Positions 41,260 through 50,564 of a stretch of 64,000 bases of DNA are shown piece after piece (position 1 is the stretch's first letter; each line of letters opens with the position of its first letter). The DNA comes from Obesumbacterium proteus (GTDB lineage: Bacteria > Pseudomonadota > Gammaproteobacteria > Enterobacterales > Enterobacteriaceae). The stretch is from assembly GCF_001586165.1 (NCBI RefSeq), contig NZ_CP014608.1, positions 1,426,001 through 1,490,000 on the forward strand, written 5' to 3'. A model generated the notes under the pieces. The model was not told the origin of the DNA. It saw only the letters and a program-made list of their open reading frames with translations, and searched no databases. Both the position numbers and the translations under genes were made by a program.

Positions 41260-42549
41260 ATGAAACTTTATAATCTGAAAGATCATAACGAGCAGGTCAG
41301 CTTTGCGCAGGCAATTAAACAGGGGCTGGGCAAAAATCAGGGACTATTTTTTCCCTTAGAGCTTCCAGAATTTGAGCTCACTGAAATTGATAGCTTACTG
41401 AAGCAGGATTTCGTGACCCGCAGCGCGAATATTTTATCCGCCTATTTGGCGGACGAATTTGCTCCAGAGGTTATCTATGAACGCGTAAAAGCGGCTTTTG
41501 CGTTCCCTGCGCCGGTTGCACCGGTGGAACCGGACATCGCCGCGCTTGAGCTATTTCACGGACCAACGTTAGCGTTTAAGGATTTCGGCGGGCGCTTTAT
41601 GGCGCAGATGCTACAGGAAGTGGCGGGCAATGAGCCTGTCACTATTCTAACAGCTACCTCCGGTGACACCGGCGCGGCGGTAGCTCACGCATTTTACGGC
41701 TTAGAGAACGTGCGCGTTGTCATTCTCTACCCTCAGGGGAAAATCAGCCCGTTACAGGAAAAACTGTTCTGTACGCTGGGCGGAAACATCCAGACGATTG
41801 CTATCGACGGTGATTTTGATGATTGTCAGGCCTTGGTGAAACAAGCCTTTGATGATGAAGAGCTTAAAAATGCGGTTGGATTGAACTCCGCTAACTCAAT
41901 TAATATCAGCCGCTTGCTGGCTCAGATCTGCTACTACTTCGAAGCCGTAGCGCAACTGCCTCAAGAAGCACGCAATCAGCTGGTGGTTTCTGTACCTAGC
42001 GGCAACTTTGGTGATTTAACCGCAGGGTTACTGGCGAAATCGCTGGGCTTACCGATTAAGCGTTTTATTGCGGCGACCAACGCCAACGACACCGTGCCGC
42101 GCTTCCTTGCCACCGGTGAATGGCAGCCGCATAACACCGTGGCGACGCTATCGAATGCGATGGACGTTAGCCGCCCAAATAACTGGCCACGCGTTGAGGA
42201 ATTATTCCGCCGTAAAATATGGCAGCTCAAAGAGCTGGCTTATGGGCACGTTTCTGATGATGTGACGCGCCAAACGGTGCGCGAAATGGCACAGCTTGGT
42301 TATATCTCTGAGCCTCATGCGGCGATTGCCTATCGTGTTTTGCGTGACACCTTACAGCCGGGAGAGTTTGGTCTGTTCTTAGGTACTGCGCATCCGGCGA
42401 AGTTTAAAGAAGTGGTGGATGAGATCTTATCCAGCGATCTGCCTCTGCCAGCCGAACTGGCAGAACGCGCCGATTTGCCTCTGCTTTCGCATCATATGGC
42501 GGCGGATTTCGTTCCGCTTCGCGCTTTTATGATGCAATGGGCAAAGTAA
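41260..42549 (+). CDS. thrC: Threonine synthase
   Basis: PLP enzyme of 429 residues that converts O-phosphohomoserine to threonine. The PLP lysine lies in GPTLAFKDFGGRFMAQ and the phosphate-binding loop is SGNFGDL. Three bases separate it from thrB. It ends before a strong terminator. Confidence 0.97.
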   Translation: MKLYNLKDHNEQVSFAQAIKQGLGKNQGLFFPLELPEFELTEIDSLLKQDFVTRSANILSAYLADEFAPEVIYERVKAAFAFPAPVAPVEPDIAALELFHGPTLAFKDFGGRFMAQMLQEVAGNEPVTILTATSGDTGAAVAHAFYGLENVRVVILYPQGKISPLQEKLFCTLGGNIQTIAIDGDFDDCQALVKQAFDDEELKNAVGLNSANSINISRLLAQICYYFEAVAQLPQEARNQLVVSVPSGNFGDLTAGLLAKSLGLPIKRFIAATNANDTVPRFLATGEWQPHNTVATLSNAMDVSRPNNWPRVEELFRRKIWQLKELAYGHVSDDVTRQTVREMAQLGYISEPHAAIAYRVLRDTLQPGEFGLFLGTAHPAKFKEVVDEILSSDLPLPAELAERADLPLLSHHMAADFVPLRAFMMQWAK

Positions 42550-42568
42550 CCGCTTGAAAATGAGTGAT

Positions 42569-42600
42569 AAAAAAACCGGCGATAAGCCGGTTTTCTTTTT
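42569..42600 (+). terminator. Terminator after thrC
   Basis: AAAACCGGC-GATAA-GCCGGTTTTCTTTTTT, 20 bases after thrC and touching the stop codon of convergent yaaA, so it may serve both. Confidence 0.92.
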
Positions 42601-43379
42601 TACGCTTCGTGGCGTTTAAAAATCAGTTCGCTGCCTGATTTATACGGCTTCTCTTCTTCGAAGAAATACCCTTCCAAATTGAAATCTTTCAGCTGTTCAG
42701 GTTTGGTTAACTGATTCTGAACGATAAAGCGGCTCATCAGGCCACGCGCCTTTTTAGCGTAGAAACTGATGACTTTAAACTTGCCGCCTTTCTCATCCAA
42801 AAATACCGGCTTAATTAGCTGCCCGTCTAACTTGGCGGGTTTTACGGCTTTAAAGTATTCATCAGACGCAAGGTTAATCAGCACGTTATCGCCTTGTGCT
42901 TTCAACTGCTGATTTAATTTCTCGGTGAGCAAATCGCCCCAGAAACTATACAAATCATTGCCTTTGCCGTTATGCAGTTTAATGCCCATCTCCAGACGAT
43001 ACGGCATCATCAAATCGAGTGGGCGAAGCAAACCGTACAGGCCAGAAAGCATGCGTAGATGCTGCTGAGCAAAGTCGAAATCTTGCTCGCTAAAGTCTTC
43101 GGCTTGCAGACCTGTGTAGACGTCGCCTTTAAAGGCCAGAATAGCCTGACGTGCATTTTCAGGCGTGAAATTCGGCTGCCATTCGGCAAAGCGTGCGGCG
43201 TTCAACCCTGCTAGCTTATCGCTGATTTTCATCAGGCTGCCAATCTGCGCCGGTGTTAATTCACGGCAATATTCCATGAGCTCAGCAGAGCGATCGAGCA
43301 GTTCAGGTTGAGTAAAGCGCGTTGTTGCCAGCGGGCTTTCATAATCCAGCGTTTTGGCAGGTGAAATAATAATCAGCAT
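42600..43379 (-). CDS. yaaA: Peroxide stress protein YaaA
   Basis: UPF0246 family, 259 residues. E. coli YaaA lowers free iron during hydrogen peroxide stress, is OxyR-induced and binds DNA. The family start LIIISPAKTLDYESP and LYGLLRPLDLMMPYRLEMG are conserved. Order thrC-yaaA-yaaJ-talB is as in E. coli, without yaaX. Confidence 0.93.
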   Translation of the reverse strand: MLIIISPAKTLDYESPLATTRFTQPELLDRSAELMEYCRELTPAQIGSLMKISDKLAGLNAARFAEWQPNFTPENARQAILAFKGDVYTGLQAEDFSEQDFDFAQQHLRMLSGLYGLLRPLDLMMPYRLEMGIKLHNGKGNDLYSFWGDLLTEKLNQQLKAQGDNVLINLASDEYFKAVKPAKLDGQLIKPVFLDEKGGKFKVISFYAKKARGLMSRFIVQNQLTKPEQLKDFNLEGYFFEEEKPYKSGSELIFKRHEA

Positions 43380-43480
43380 GGATTGATCCTGTTATGAGAG
43401 TTGGCGACTAATGTAACAAATTTAATCTTGAGAGGGGATTAATCAGTGCGATAGGGGCATCGTATTATACCGACGCCCCC

Positions 43481-43514
43481 TAATTTTTCAGGGAACTACT
43501 TTTTCGGGGAACTA
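43481..43514. repeat. Short tandem duplication at the 3' end of yaaJ
   Basis: TTTTTCAGGGAACTAC is followed directly by TTTTTCGGGGAACTAC, the second copy containing the yaaJ stop codon. A recent 16-bp duplication with one mismatch. Confidence 0.6.
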
Positions 43515-44945
43515 CTCAGATTTCGGTTTATCCCAAATTCCTGGTTCAACCTGCTGCTGAATTTCAGGGTATTGGCTGATATCAAAGGTCGGCAAGCGTC
43601 CGATGCTTCGCTGGTGGTTATAATCTTTGGCCAACTTCAGCGCTACACCGGAGAGCAGTAAAATCGCGATCAGGTTAGTAATGGCCATCATTGCCATGGA
43701 AAGATCGGCCATTTTCCATACCAGCGGCAGTTCAGCGAGCGTACCAAACATCACCATGCCCAACGTACAGCAGCGGAACAGCATGAGTCCGGCGGGATGG
43801 TTGTGCTCGAGAAACACCAGATTGCTTTCGGCATACGAATAGTTGGCAATAATCGAGGTAAAACCAAAGAAAAAGATGGCGGTAGCGATAAAGATAGAAC
43901 CCCATCCGCCCACCGAGGACGCCAGCGCTCGCTGGGTGAGTTCAATCCCGCTAATCGTGCCCGGCGCGTGGTCTAATGCGCCAGATGAAAGAATAATGGC
44001 CGCTGTGGCGCTACAGATAACCAGCGTATCGACAAACACACCGAACATTTGCACATAGCCCTGTGATGCCGGATGCGGCGGGTATGGCGTGGCAGATGCC
44101 GCGGCATTAGGCGCTGATCCCATACCGGCTTCGTTTGAAAATAGGCCTCGCTGAATACCTTGTGTCATGGCCTGTGCGATGCCGTACCCGACTGCGCCAG
44201 CGGCCGCTTCCTGTAGGCCGAAAGCGCTTTTGAATATCAGCAAAAGAACTTCGGGCATGCGGCCCAGATTATGCCCAACTACCCAGAATGCCAGCGCCAA
44301 ATAGGCGATAGCCATAAACGGCACAATCAGTTCTGCCGTTTTGGCAATTGAACGTAATCCGCCAAAGATGATAGCGCCGCTGAGCAAAACCAAAGCGATG
44401 CCGACATAGAGTGGCTTCACGCCAAAGGCAACGGCGGTAGCCTGAGCAATGGAGTTAGACTGCACGGCGTTAAATACCAAACCAAATGCGATGATTAAGA
44501 AGATCGAAAATAGAACGCCCATCCACCGCATACCCAGCCCTTTCTCCATGTAATAAGCGGGGCCGCCACGGTAGTTTCCCTGATCGTCTTTGGTTTTGTA
44601 TAACTGCGCCAAGGTACTTTCAATAAAAGAGGTAGCCATGCCAATCACGGCAACCACCCACATCCAGAAAATGGCGCCGGGCCCGCCTGCGGTAATCGCA
44701 ATGGCGACGCCGGTTAAGTTGCCTGTGCCTACGCGGGCGGCAAGGCTGGTACATAGCGCCTGAAAGGAAGAAATACCTGAGCTGTCGGCCTTATTGCTGT
44801 TCTTTAAAACCGAAAACATATGGCCGAAATGTCGAAACTGAATGAAGCCGGTTCGGATCGTGAAAAAGATCCCCGTACCGATCAAAAGATAGATCAGCAC
44901 CGATCCCCATAATATGTTGTTAATAAAGTTAATTAGATCCGTCAA
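43512..44945 (-). CDS. yaaJ: Alanine/glycine:cation symporter family protein YaaJ
   Basis: AGCS-family inner-membrane transporter of 477 residues with about ten to eleven hydrophobic segments. Family motifs ARVGTGNLTGVAIAITAGGPGAIFWMW and QRGLFSNEAGMGSAPNAAA are visible in parts. It likely takes up alanine or glycine with Na+ or H+; the substrate is inferred. Confidence 0.9.
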   Translation of the reverse strand: MTDLINFINNILWGSVLIYLLIGTGIFFTIRTGFIQFRHFGHMFSVLKNSNKADSSGISSFQALCTSLAARVGTGNLTGVAIAITAGGPGAIFWMWVVAVIGMATSFIESTLAQLYKTKDDQGNYRGGPAYYMEKGLGMRWMGVLFSIFLIIAFGLVFNAVQSNSIAQATAVAFGVKPLYVGIALVLLSGAIIFGGLRSIAKTAELIVPFMAIAYLALAFWVVGHNLGRMPEVLLLIFKSAFGLQEAAAGAVGYGIAQAMTQGIQRGLFSNEAGMGSAPNAAASATPYPPHPASQGYVQMFGVFVDTLVICSATAAIILSSGALDHAPGTISGIELTQRALASSVGGWGSIFIATAIFFFGFTSIIANYSYAESNLVFLEHNHPAGLMLFRCCTLGMVMFGTLAELPLVWKMADLSMAMMAITNLIAILLLSGVALKLAKDYNHQRSIGRLPTFDISQYPEIQQQVEPGIWDKPKSE

Positions 44946-45407
44946 AACGCTCTCCTAGTGTTCAATAACATGGCGTATATGCTTAAAAGCACAACGCAAA
45001 TTTCACCGCGCCGATAATATTTTTATAGTGACAACTGGGCTTTGGTGTTGCGCAACTCGCGCAAATTTTGGGTCTGAAAAAACGGCAAGAATGTAACATA
45101 AGTTTGAAAAACGATGACGATTTATTCTCATTTCCGTCCGTGCACCGTTTTTATTGAAGCCGAAAACGGTTGCCTGCTGTTTCTGCGTTAGAACCAATAA
45201 AAGTGATAGGTTTTATGACGAGTTTAGTGCATTGCGCAACAGTGGATGCGTGTTATTATCAGCTACAGGCACGTCATAAACCGCCAACAGTTCATGCACA
45301 ATGGCGTTATTCACTTGAGAATATCCGTGTTATAGCTCAAAAAGTGACAAGCAAAACCATTGCTGCATCAATTCTGGTTTTATGCACCAATAATGGAAAC
45401 GCTAAAA
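44946..45407. other. yaaJ-talB divergent intergenic region
   Basis: About 460 bases between divergent yaaJ and talB. Short frames on either strand do not look coding. It must hold both promoters; I do not recognise a specific operator. Confidence 0.5.
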
Positions 45408-46361
45408 ATGACCGATAAACTGACATCCCTACGCCAGCTGACCACCGTTGTGGCCGACACCGGCGATATCGCTGCAATGAAGTTGTATCAACCACAAGAT
45501 GCAACGACCAACCCTTCTCTGATTCTGAATGCAGCACAAATTCCTGAATACCGTAAGCTGATCGATGAAGCGATTGCTTGGGCGCGTAGCCAGAGCAGCG
45601 ACAAAGCTCAGCAGGTTGTGGATGCTTCAGATAAGCTGGCCGTCAATATCGGTCTGGAAATTTTGAAACTGGTCCCAGGCCGCATCTCTACCGAAGTTGA
45701 TGCGCGCATGTCTTACGACACCGAAGCTAGCGTTGCGAAAGCTAAACGTCTGATCAAAATGTATAACGATGCTGGCATCAGCAACGATCGTATCCTGATC
45801 AAACTGGCTTCAACCTGGCAGGGTATCCGCGCTGCGGAACAGCTGGAAAAAGAAGGCATCAACTGTAACCTGACGCTGCTGTTCTCCTTCGCTCAGGCGC
45901 GTGCTTGTGCTGAAGCCGGTGTATACCTGATTTCTCCGTTTGTTGGTCGTATCCTTGACTGGTACAAATCAAACACCGACAAGAAAGAATACGCGCCAAA
46001 CGAAGATCCAGGCGTTGTATCCGTGACCGAAATCTACGAATACTACAAACAGCACGGTTATGAAACCGTGGTTATGGGCGCAAGCTTCCGTAACATGGGC
46101 GAGATTCTGGAACTGGCTGGCTGTGACCGTCTGACCATCGCTCCAGCGCTGCTGAAAGAGCTGTCTGAAGCTCAGGGCGACGTTGAGCGTAAGCTGAGCT
46201 ACACCGGTGAAATCAAAGCGCGTCCAGCGCGTCTGACCGAAGCTGAGTTCTACTGGCAGCACAATCAGGATCCAATGGCGGTTGATAAACTGTCTGACGG
46301 TATCCGTAAGTTTGCCGTAGACCAAGGCAAACTGGAAAAAATGATCGCTGACCTGCTGTAA
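45408..46361 (+). CDS. talB: Transaldolase B
   Basis: Pentose-phosphate enzyme of 317 residues moving dihydroxyacetone units between sedoheptulose-7-phosphate and glyceraldehyde-3-phosphate. The Schiff-base lysine lies in RILIKLASTWQGI and the family signature is DATTNPSLI. ATG 45408 gives MTDKLTSLRQL as in E. coli; the frame extends to 45360 without support. In E. coli mog follows directly; here the gla-gab operon intervenes. Confidence 0.97.
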   Translation: MTDKLTSLRQLTTVVADTGDIAAMKLYQPQDATTNPSLILNAAQIPEYRKLIDEAIAWARSQSSDKAQQVVDASDKLAVNIGLEILKLVPGRISTEVDARMSYDTEASVAKAKRLIKMYNDAGISNDRILIKLASTWQGIRAAEQLEKEGINCNLTLLFSFAQARACAEAGVYLISPFVGRILDWYKSNTDKKEYAPNEDPGVVSVTEIYEYYKQHGYETVVMGASFRNMGEILELAGCDRLTIAPALLKELSEAQGDVERKLSYTGEIKARPARLTEAEFYWQHNQDPMAVDKLSDGIRKFAVDQGKLEKMIADLL

Positions 46362-46380
46362 TCAAGCCGCTCAGTTTATG

Positions 46381-46407
46381 AAACCAGCCTTATGGCTGGT
46401 TTTTTTA
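46381..46407 (+). terminator. Terminator after talB
   Basis: AAACCAGCC-TTAT-GGCTGGTTTTTTT. Confidence 0.92.
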
Positions 46408-46522
46408 CATTTAAATAACACTGGAATGTTCTCCGCTCGTTAGGTTTTAATTAAATTGTTTAATTTTCATTATCTTAAATAAACCTCTCTATTTATCCCC
46501 TCTTATAAATGTAAAATAATTG

Positions 46523-46538
46523 TGTATTCTTGATCACA
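46523..46538 (+). promoter_or_regulatory. CRP-like site upstream of glaH
   Basis: TGTAT-TCTTGA-TCACA matches the CRP consensus TGTGA-N6-TCACA at eight of ten. E. coli csiD (glaH) needs CRP centred near -68 plus sigma S; a TAGATAT near 46584 would fit as its -10. Surrounding DNA is strongly AT-rich. Confidence 0.5.
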
Positions 46539-46670
46539 AAAAATAAACATTTCTGCTTTTTTTATACGCAATTTTCCAAAATGTAGATATTTTTAAATTA
46601 TGGCTACGAAATGAGCATGTCTGGAAATTGCTCTGCCGATATTAATTTTCTGCAATGAGGATACTTTCTG

Positions 46671-47648
46671 ATGAATGCGTTAACCGCCGTAAAGCAGGAT
46701 ATCTCTGAAGCTAAAACCAAAGGGCAGGGCTTTACCGTTCGCCCGTCGGCACAGTCGCCACGCATGCTTGAACTCAATTTCGATGCCGCTACCACGCAAC
46801 GTTTTTTAGAACTGGTGGCCGAATGGCCCGTGCAAGCGCTGGAGTACAAATCATTCCTGCGTTTTCGCGTGGCGAAAATCCTTGATGAACTCTGTGGCAA
46901 CCAGCTTCAGCCGCTGCTGCTCAATACCATTCTGGCGCGAACTCAAGGTGCGTTGCTTATTGGTGCTGAGGGTATCGACCACGTCGAGCAGGCGGATGAG
47001 ATGGTTAAAATTGCTACCGCGGTGGCGCATCTTATCGGGCGTTCCAACTATGACGCCATGAGCGGCCAGTTCTATGCGCGTTTTGTGGTTAAAAACGTGG
47101 ATAGTTCAGATAGTTACCTGCGTCAGCCTCATCGCGTATTGGAATTACACAACGATGGCACCTTCGTTGATGAAGTGACTGACTATGTGCTGATGATGAA
47201 AATCGACGAGCAGAATATGCAGGGCGGCAATTCCCTTTTGCTGCATCTGGATGACTGGGAGTCACTCGATAAATTCTTCAGCCACCCGTTGGCGCGTCGC
47301 CCAATGCGCTGGACTGCGCCGCCAAGCAAAAATGTCACCCAAGATGTTTTCCACCCGGTATTTGATGTTGATGGGCAAGGGCGTCCGGTAATGCGCTATA
47401 TCGATCAGTTCGTTCAGCCAAAGGATTTTGAAGAAGGTAATTGGTTGAGTGAGCTGTCAGATGCGCTCGAAGGCAGTCGCAATATCGTTTCGGTTCCGGT
47501 TCCGGTCGGCAAATTCCTTTTGATTAATAATTTGTTCTGGCTGCATGGTCGCGATCGCTTTACCCCACACCCAGATTTGCGCCGCGAACTGATGCGTCAG
47601 CGCGGATATATCAGCTATTCCACCTCGCACTATCAGGCTGGGCAATAA
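46671..47648 (+). CDS. glaH: Glutarate 2-hydroxylase GlaH (CsiD)
   Basis: Fe(II)/2-oxoglutarate dioxygenase converting glutarate to L-2-hydroxyglutarate in lysine breakdown. 325 residues, the E. coli length. The iron-binding HND of LELHNDGTFVDE and the C-terminal histidine and arginine around WLHGRDRFTPHPDLRRELMRQRG are conserved. First gene of a six-gene operon. Confidence 0.95.
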   Translation: MNALTAVKQDISEAKTKGQGFTVRPSAQSPRMLELNFDAATTQRFLELVAEWPVQALEYKSFLRFRVAKILDELCGNQLQPLLLNTILARTQGALLIGAEGIDHVEQADEMVKIATAVAHLIGRSNYDAMSGQFYARFVVKNVDSSDSYLRQPHRVLELHNDGTFVDEVTDYVLMMKIDEQNMQGGNSLLLHLDDWESLDKFFSHPLARRPMRWTAPPSKNVTQDVFHPVFDVDGQGRPVMRYIDQFVQPKDFEEGNWLSELSDALEGSRNIVSVPVPVGKFLLINNLFWLHGRDRFTPHPDLRRELMRQRGYISYSTSHYQAGQ

Positions 47649-47724
47649 GCTTCGGCTTCATTTTTGATTAACCGAGCGTGCTCTTGTTAGAGCCAGAGAG
47701 CACGCAAGAGAGTCTGAGGAAGGA

Positions 47725-48993
47725 ATGAGCCGGATGTATGACTTTGTGATCGTTGGCGGCGGCATCATTGGGATGTCGACTGCCATGCAGTTGATCGGCG
47801 TCTATCCAGATGCCCGCATTGCTTTGCTGGAAAAAGAGAGCGGCCCTGCGTGCCATCAGACCGGCCACAATAGCGGTGTGATTCACGCGGGGGTTTATTA
47901 CACGCCCGGTAGTTTAAAAGCCAAATTCTGTTTGGAAGGTAATCGGGCGACCAAAGCCTTTTGTGATGAAAACGGCATTCGCTATGACACCTGCGGGAAA
48001 ATGCTGGTGGCAACGTCCGAGCTAGAAATGCAGCGTATGCGTGCGCTGTGGGATCGCACTGAAGCCAACGGCTTAGAGCGCTACTGGTTGAGCGCGGAAG
48101 AACTGCATGAGCGCGAGCCCAACATCGTCGGGCTGGGCGGTATTCTGGTTCCCTCCAGCGGGATCGTTAGTTACACCGAAGTCACACAGGCAATGTCAGA
48201 TCGTTTCCGTGCCGCAGGTGGCGAGATCGTCTATAACGCCGAAGTTACCGCGCTGCGGGAACATGCGCAGGGCGTGATCGTAACGACGACGGCGGGCGAT
48301 TATGAAGGATCTAACCTGATCACCTGTTCAGGGCTGATGGCAGATCGTTTGGTGAAAATGCTGGGTGTCGATCCCGGTTTTATTATCTGCCCGTTCCGCG
48401 GCGAATATTTCCGTCTAGCGCCGCAGCATAATCATATTGTTAATCATCTCATTTATCCGATCCCCGATCCGGCAATGCCGTTTCTCGGCGTGCATCTGAC
48501 TCGCATGATCGACGGCAGCGTAACCGTGGGGCCAAACGCCGTGCTGGCATTTAAGCGCGAAGGCTATCGCAAACGTGATATTTCACTGAGCGATACGCTG
48601 GAAATATTTGGCTCTTCCGGTATTCGCAGCGTGATGCGGCAAAACTTCAAATCCGGTCTGGATGAGATGAAAAATTCTCTGTGCAAAGGCGGCTATCTCA
48701 AACGCGTGCAAAAGTATTGCCCAAGCTTGACCAAACAGGATCTTCAGCCCTATCCCGCCGGTGTGCGTGCTCAGGCCGTTTCCCCCGATGGCAAACTGAT
48801 TGATGATTTTCTGTTTGTGACCACCCCTCGCAGCATTCATGTCTGTAATGCGCCGTCACCAGCGGCAACCTCGGCGATCCCGATTGGCACGCATATTGTA
48901 GGCAAAGTTCAGGCGCTACTGGCAGGGCAAACCCATAACGGTCGCACCTTAACCTCGGCAATTAACGATAAATCGTCTTTGGCCACCGTATAA
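47725..48993 (+). CDS. lhgO: L-2-hydroxyglutarate dehydrogenase/oxidase
   Basis: FAD enzyme (YgaF/LhgD) that oxidises the product of GlaH to 2-oxoglutarate and passes electrons to the quinone pool. The FAD motif VIVGGGIIGMSTAMQL starts at residue 6, and GHNSGVIHAGVYYTPGSLKA is typical. ATG 47725 or ATG 47734 (the E. coli-like MYDF start) could be used; GAGGAAGG at 47716 suits either. 422 residues as drawn. Confidence 0.94.
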   Translation: MSRMYDFVIVGGGIIGMSTAMQLIGVYPDARIALLEKESGPACHQTGHNSGVIHAGVYYTPGSLKAKFCLEGNRATKAFCDENGIRYDTCGKMLVATSELEMQRMRALWDRTEANGLERYWLSAEELHEREPNIVGLGGILVPSSGIVSYTEVTQAMSDRFRAAGGEIVYNAEVTALREHAQGVIVTTTAGDYEGSNLITCSGLMADRLVKMLGVDPGFIICPFRGEYFRLAPQHNHIVNHLIYPIPDPAMPFLGVHLTRMIDGSVTVGPNAVLAFKREGYRKRDISLSDTLEIFGSSGIRSVMRQNFKSGLDEMKNSLCKGGYLKRVQKYCPSLTKQDLQPYPAGVRAQAVSPDGKLIDDFLFVTTPRSIHVCNAPSPAATSAIPIGTHIVGKVQALLAGQTHNGRTLTSAINDKSSLATV

Positions 48994-49042
48994 ACGTCAT
49001 CGAATAACAAAAGCTAATTTACTGATGAATAAGGAATTCGCT

Positions 49043-50491
49043 ATGCAACTTAACGACCCAACGCTTTTTCGCCAGCAGGCTTTTATCCAAGGAAAGTGGT
49101 GTGACGCAGAAAGTAAGAAAACCATCGATGTGACAAACCCCGCTAATGCTCAGCTTTTGGGCACCGTGCCCAAAATGGGGGCAAATGAAACGCGCACGGC
49201 GATAGAAGCGGCGAATCAGGCGTTGCCTGCATGGCGTGCCTTAACCGCCAAAGAACGTGCGACGATCCTGCGCCGCTGGTTCGATCTCATGATGGCTAAC
49301 CAAGACGATCTCGCCAAGCTCATGACGCTAGAGCAAGGCAAGCCGTTGGCTGAGGCCAAGGGTGAGATTGCCTATGCCGCCTCTTTTATTGAGTGGTTTG
49401 CCGAAGAAGGTAAACGCATTTATGGCGATACCATTCCAGGCCATCAGGCAGACAAACGCCTTATTGTGATCAAACAGCCGATTGGCGTTACCGCTGCGAT
49501 CACCCCGTGGAATTTTCCAGCGGCAATGATCACGCGCAAAGCAGGACCTGCGCTTGCCGCTGGCTGCACCATGGTGCTCAAACCCGCGAGCCAAACGCCG
49601 TTTTCAGCATTGGCACTTGCTGAGTTGGCCCAGCGCGCAGGGATCCCAGACGGCGTATTTAACGTGGTGACAGGCTCGGCCAGCGAAGTGGGGAATGAGC
49701 TCACGGGCAACCCGCTAGTGCGCAAGCTTTCGTTTACCGGATCGACCGAAATTGGTCGTCAATTGATGCAACAGTGCGCTAAAGACATCAAAAAAGTCTC
49801 GCTGGAGCTGGGCGGAAATGCGCCATTCATCGTGTTTGATGATGCTGATTTGGATAAAGCAGTTGAAGGTGCGCTGGCCTCTAAGTTTCGTAATGCAGGA
49901 CAAACCTGCGTGTGTGCCAACCGCCTCTATGTTCAGGATGGGGTTTATGACGCTTTTGCTAAAAAGCTACAGGCTGCGGTTGAAAAACTTACGTTGGGCG
50001 ATGGCTTAGCGCAGGGCGTAACAACCGGCCCGCTGATTGATGAAAAAGCGGTGGCGAAAGTGAAAGAGCACATTGAAGACGCGCTGTCGAAAGGGGCTCG
50101 CATTATTACCGGCGGTCAGCCACATGAATTAGGCGGTAATTTCTTCCAGCCCACCATTTTAGTGGATGTTCCTGCGAGCGCTAAAGTTGCCAAAGAAGAG
50201 ACTTTTGGCCCGCTGGCTCCGTTATTCCGTTTTAAAGATGAAGCCGATGTGGTTGCGCAGGCCAATGATACCGAATTTGGCTTGGCGGCTTATTTTTACG
50301 CGCGCGATCTCAGCCGCGTATTCCGCGTGGGCGAAGCGCTGGAGTACGGCATCGTAGGGATCAACACCGGCATTATTTCGAATGAAGTCGCGCCTTTTGG
50401 CGGGATCAAAGCCTCTGGCCTTGGCCGCGAAGGCTCGAAGTATGGCATCGAAGATTATCTCGAAATCAAATATATGTGCATCGGCTTGTAA
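49043..50491 (+). CDS. gabD: NADP-dependent succinate-semialdehyde dehydrogenase
   Basis: Oxidises succinate semialdehyde to succinate in GABA breakdown. 482 residues from ATG 49043 (AAGGA at 49031), matching E. coli GabD; an upstream ATG at 49025 adds six residues. The active-site glutamate lies in LELGGNAPF and the cysteine in NAGQTCVCANR. Confidence 0.96.
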   Translation: MQLNDPTLFRQQAFIQGKWCDAESKKTIDVTNPANAQLLGTVPKMGANETRTAIEAANQALPAWRALTAKERATILRRWFDLMMANQDDLAKLMTLEQGKPLAEAKGEIAYAASFIEWFAEEGKRIYGDTIPGHQADKRLIVIKQPIGVTAAITPWNFPAAMITRKAGPALAAGCTMVLKPASQTPFSALALAELAQRAGIPDGVFNVVTGSASEVGNELTGNPLVRKLSFTGSTEIGRQLMQQCAKDIKKVSLELGGNAPFIVFDDADLDKAVEGALASKFRNAGQTCVCANRLYVQDGVYDAFAKKLQAAVEKLTLGDGLAQGVTTGPLIDEKAVAKVKEHIEDALSKGARIITGGQPHELGGNFFQPTILVDVPASAKVAKEETFGPLAPLFRFKDEADVVAQANDTEFGLAAYFYARDLSRVFRVGEALEYGIVGINTGIISNEVAPFGGIKASGLGREGSKYGIEDYLEIKYMCIGL

Positions 50492-50564
50492 ATAGAACTG
50501 ATCTTACTTTTTAACACCAACAGAGCGGCATCAGCCGCCTACCCGAACACTGAGAGGACACCTG

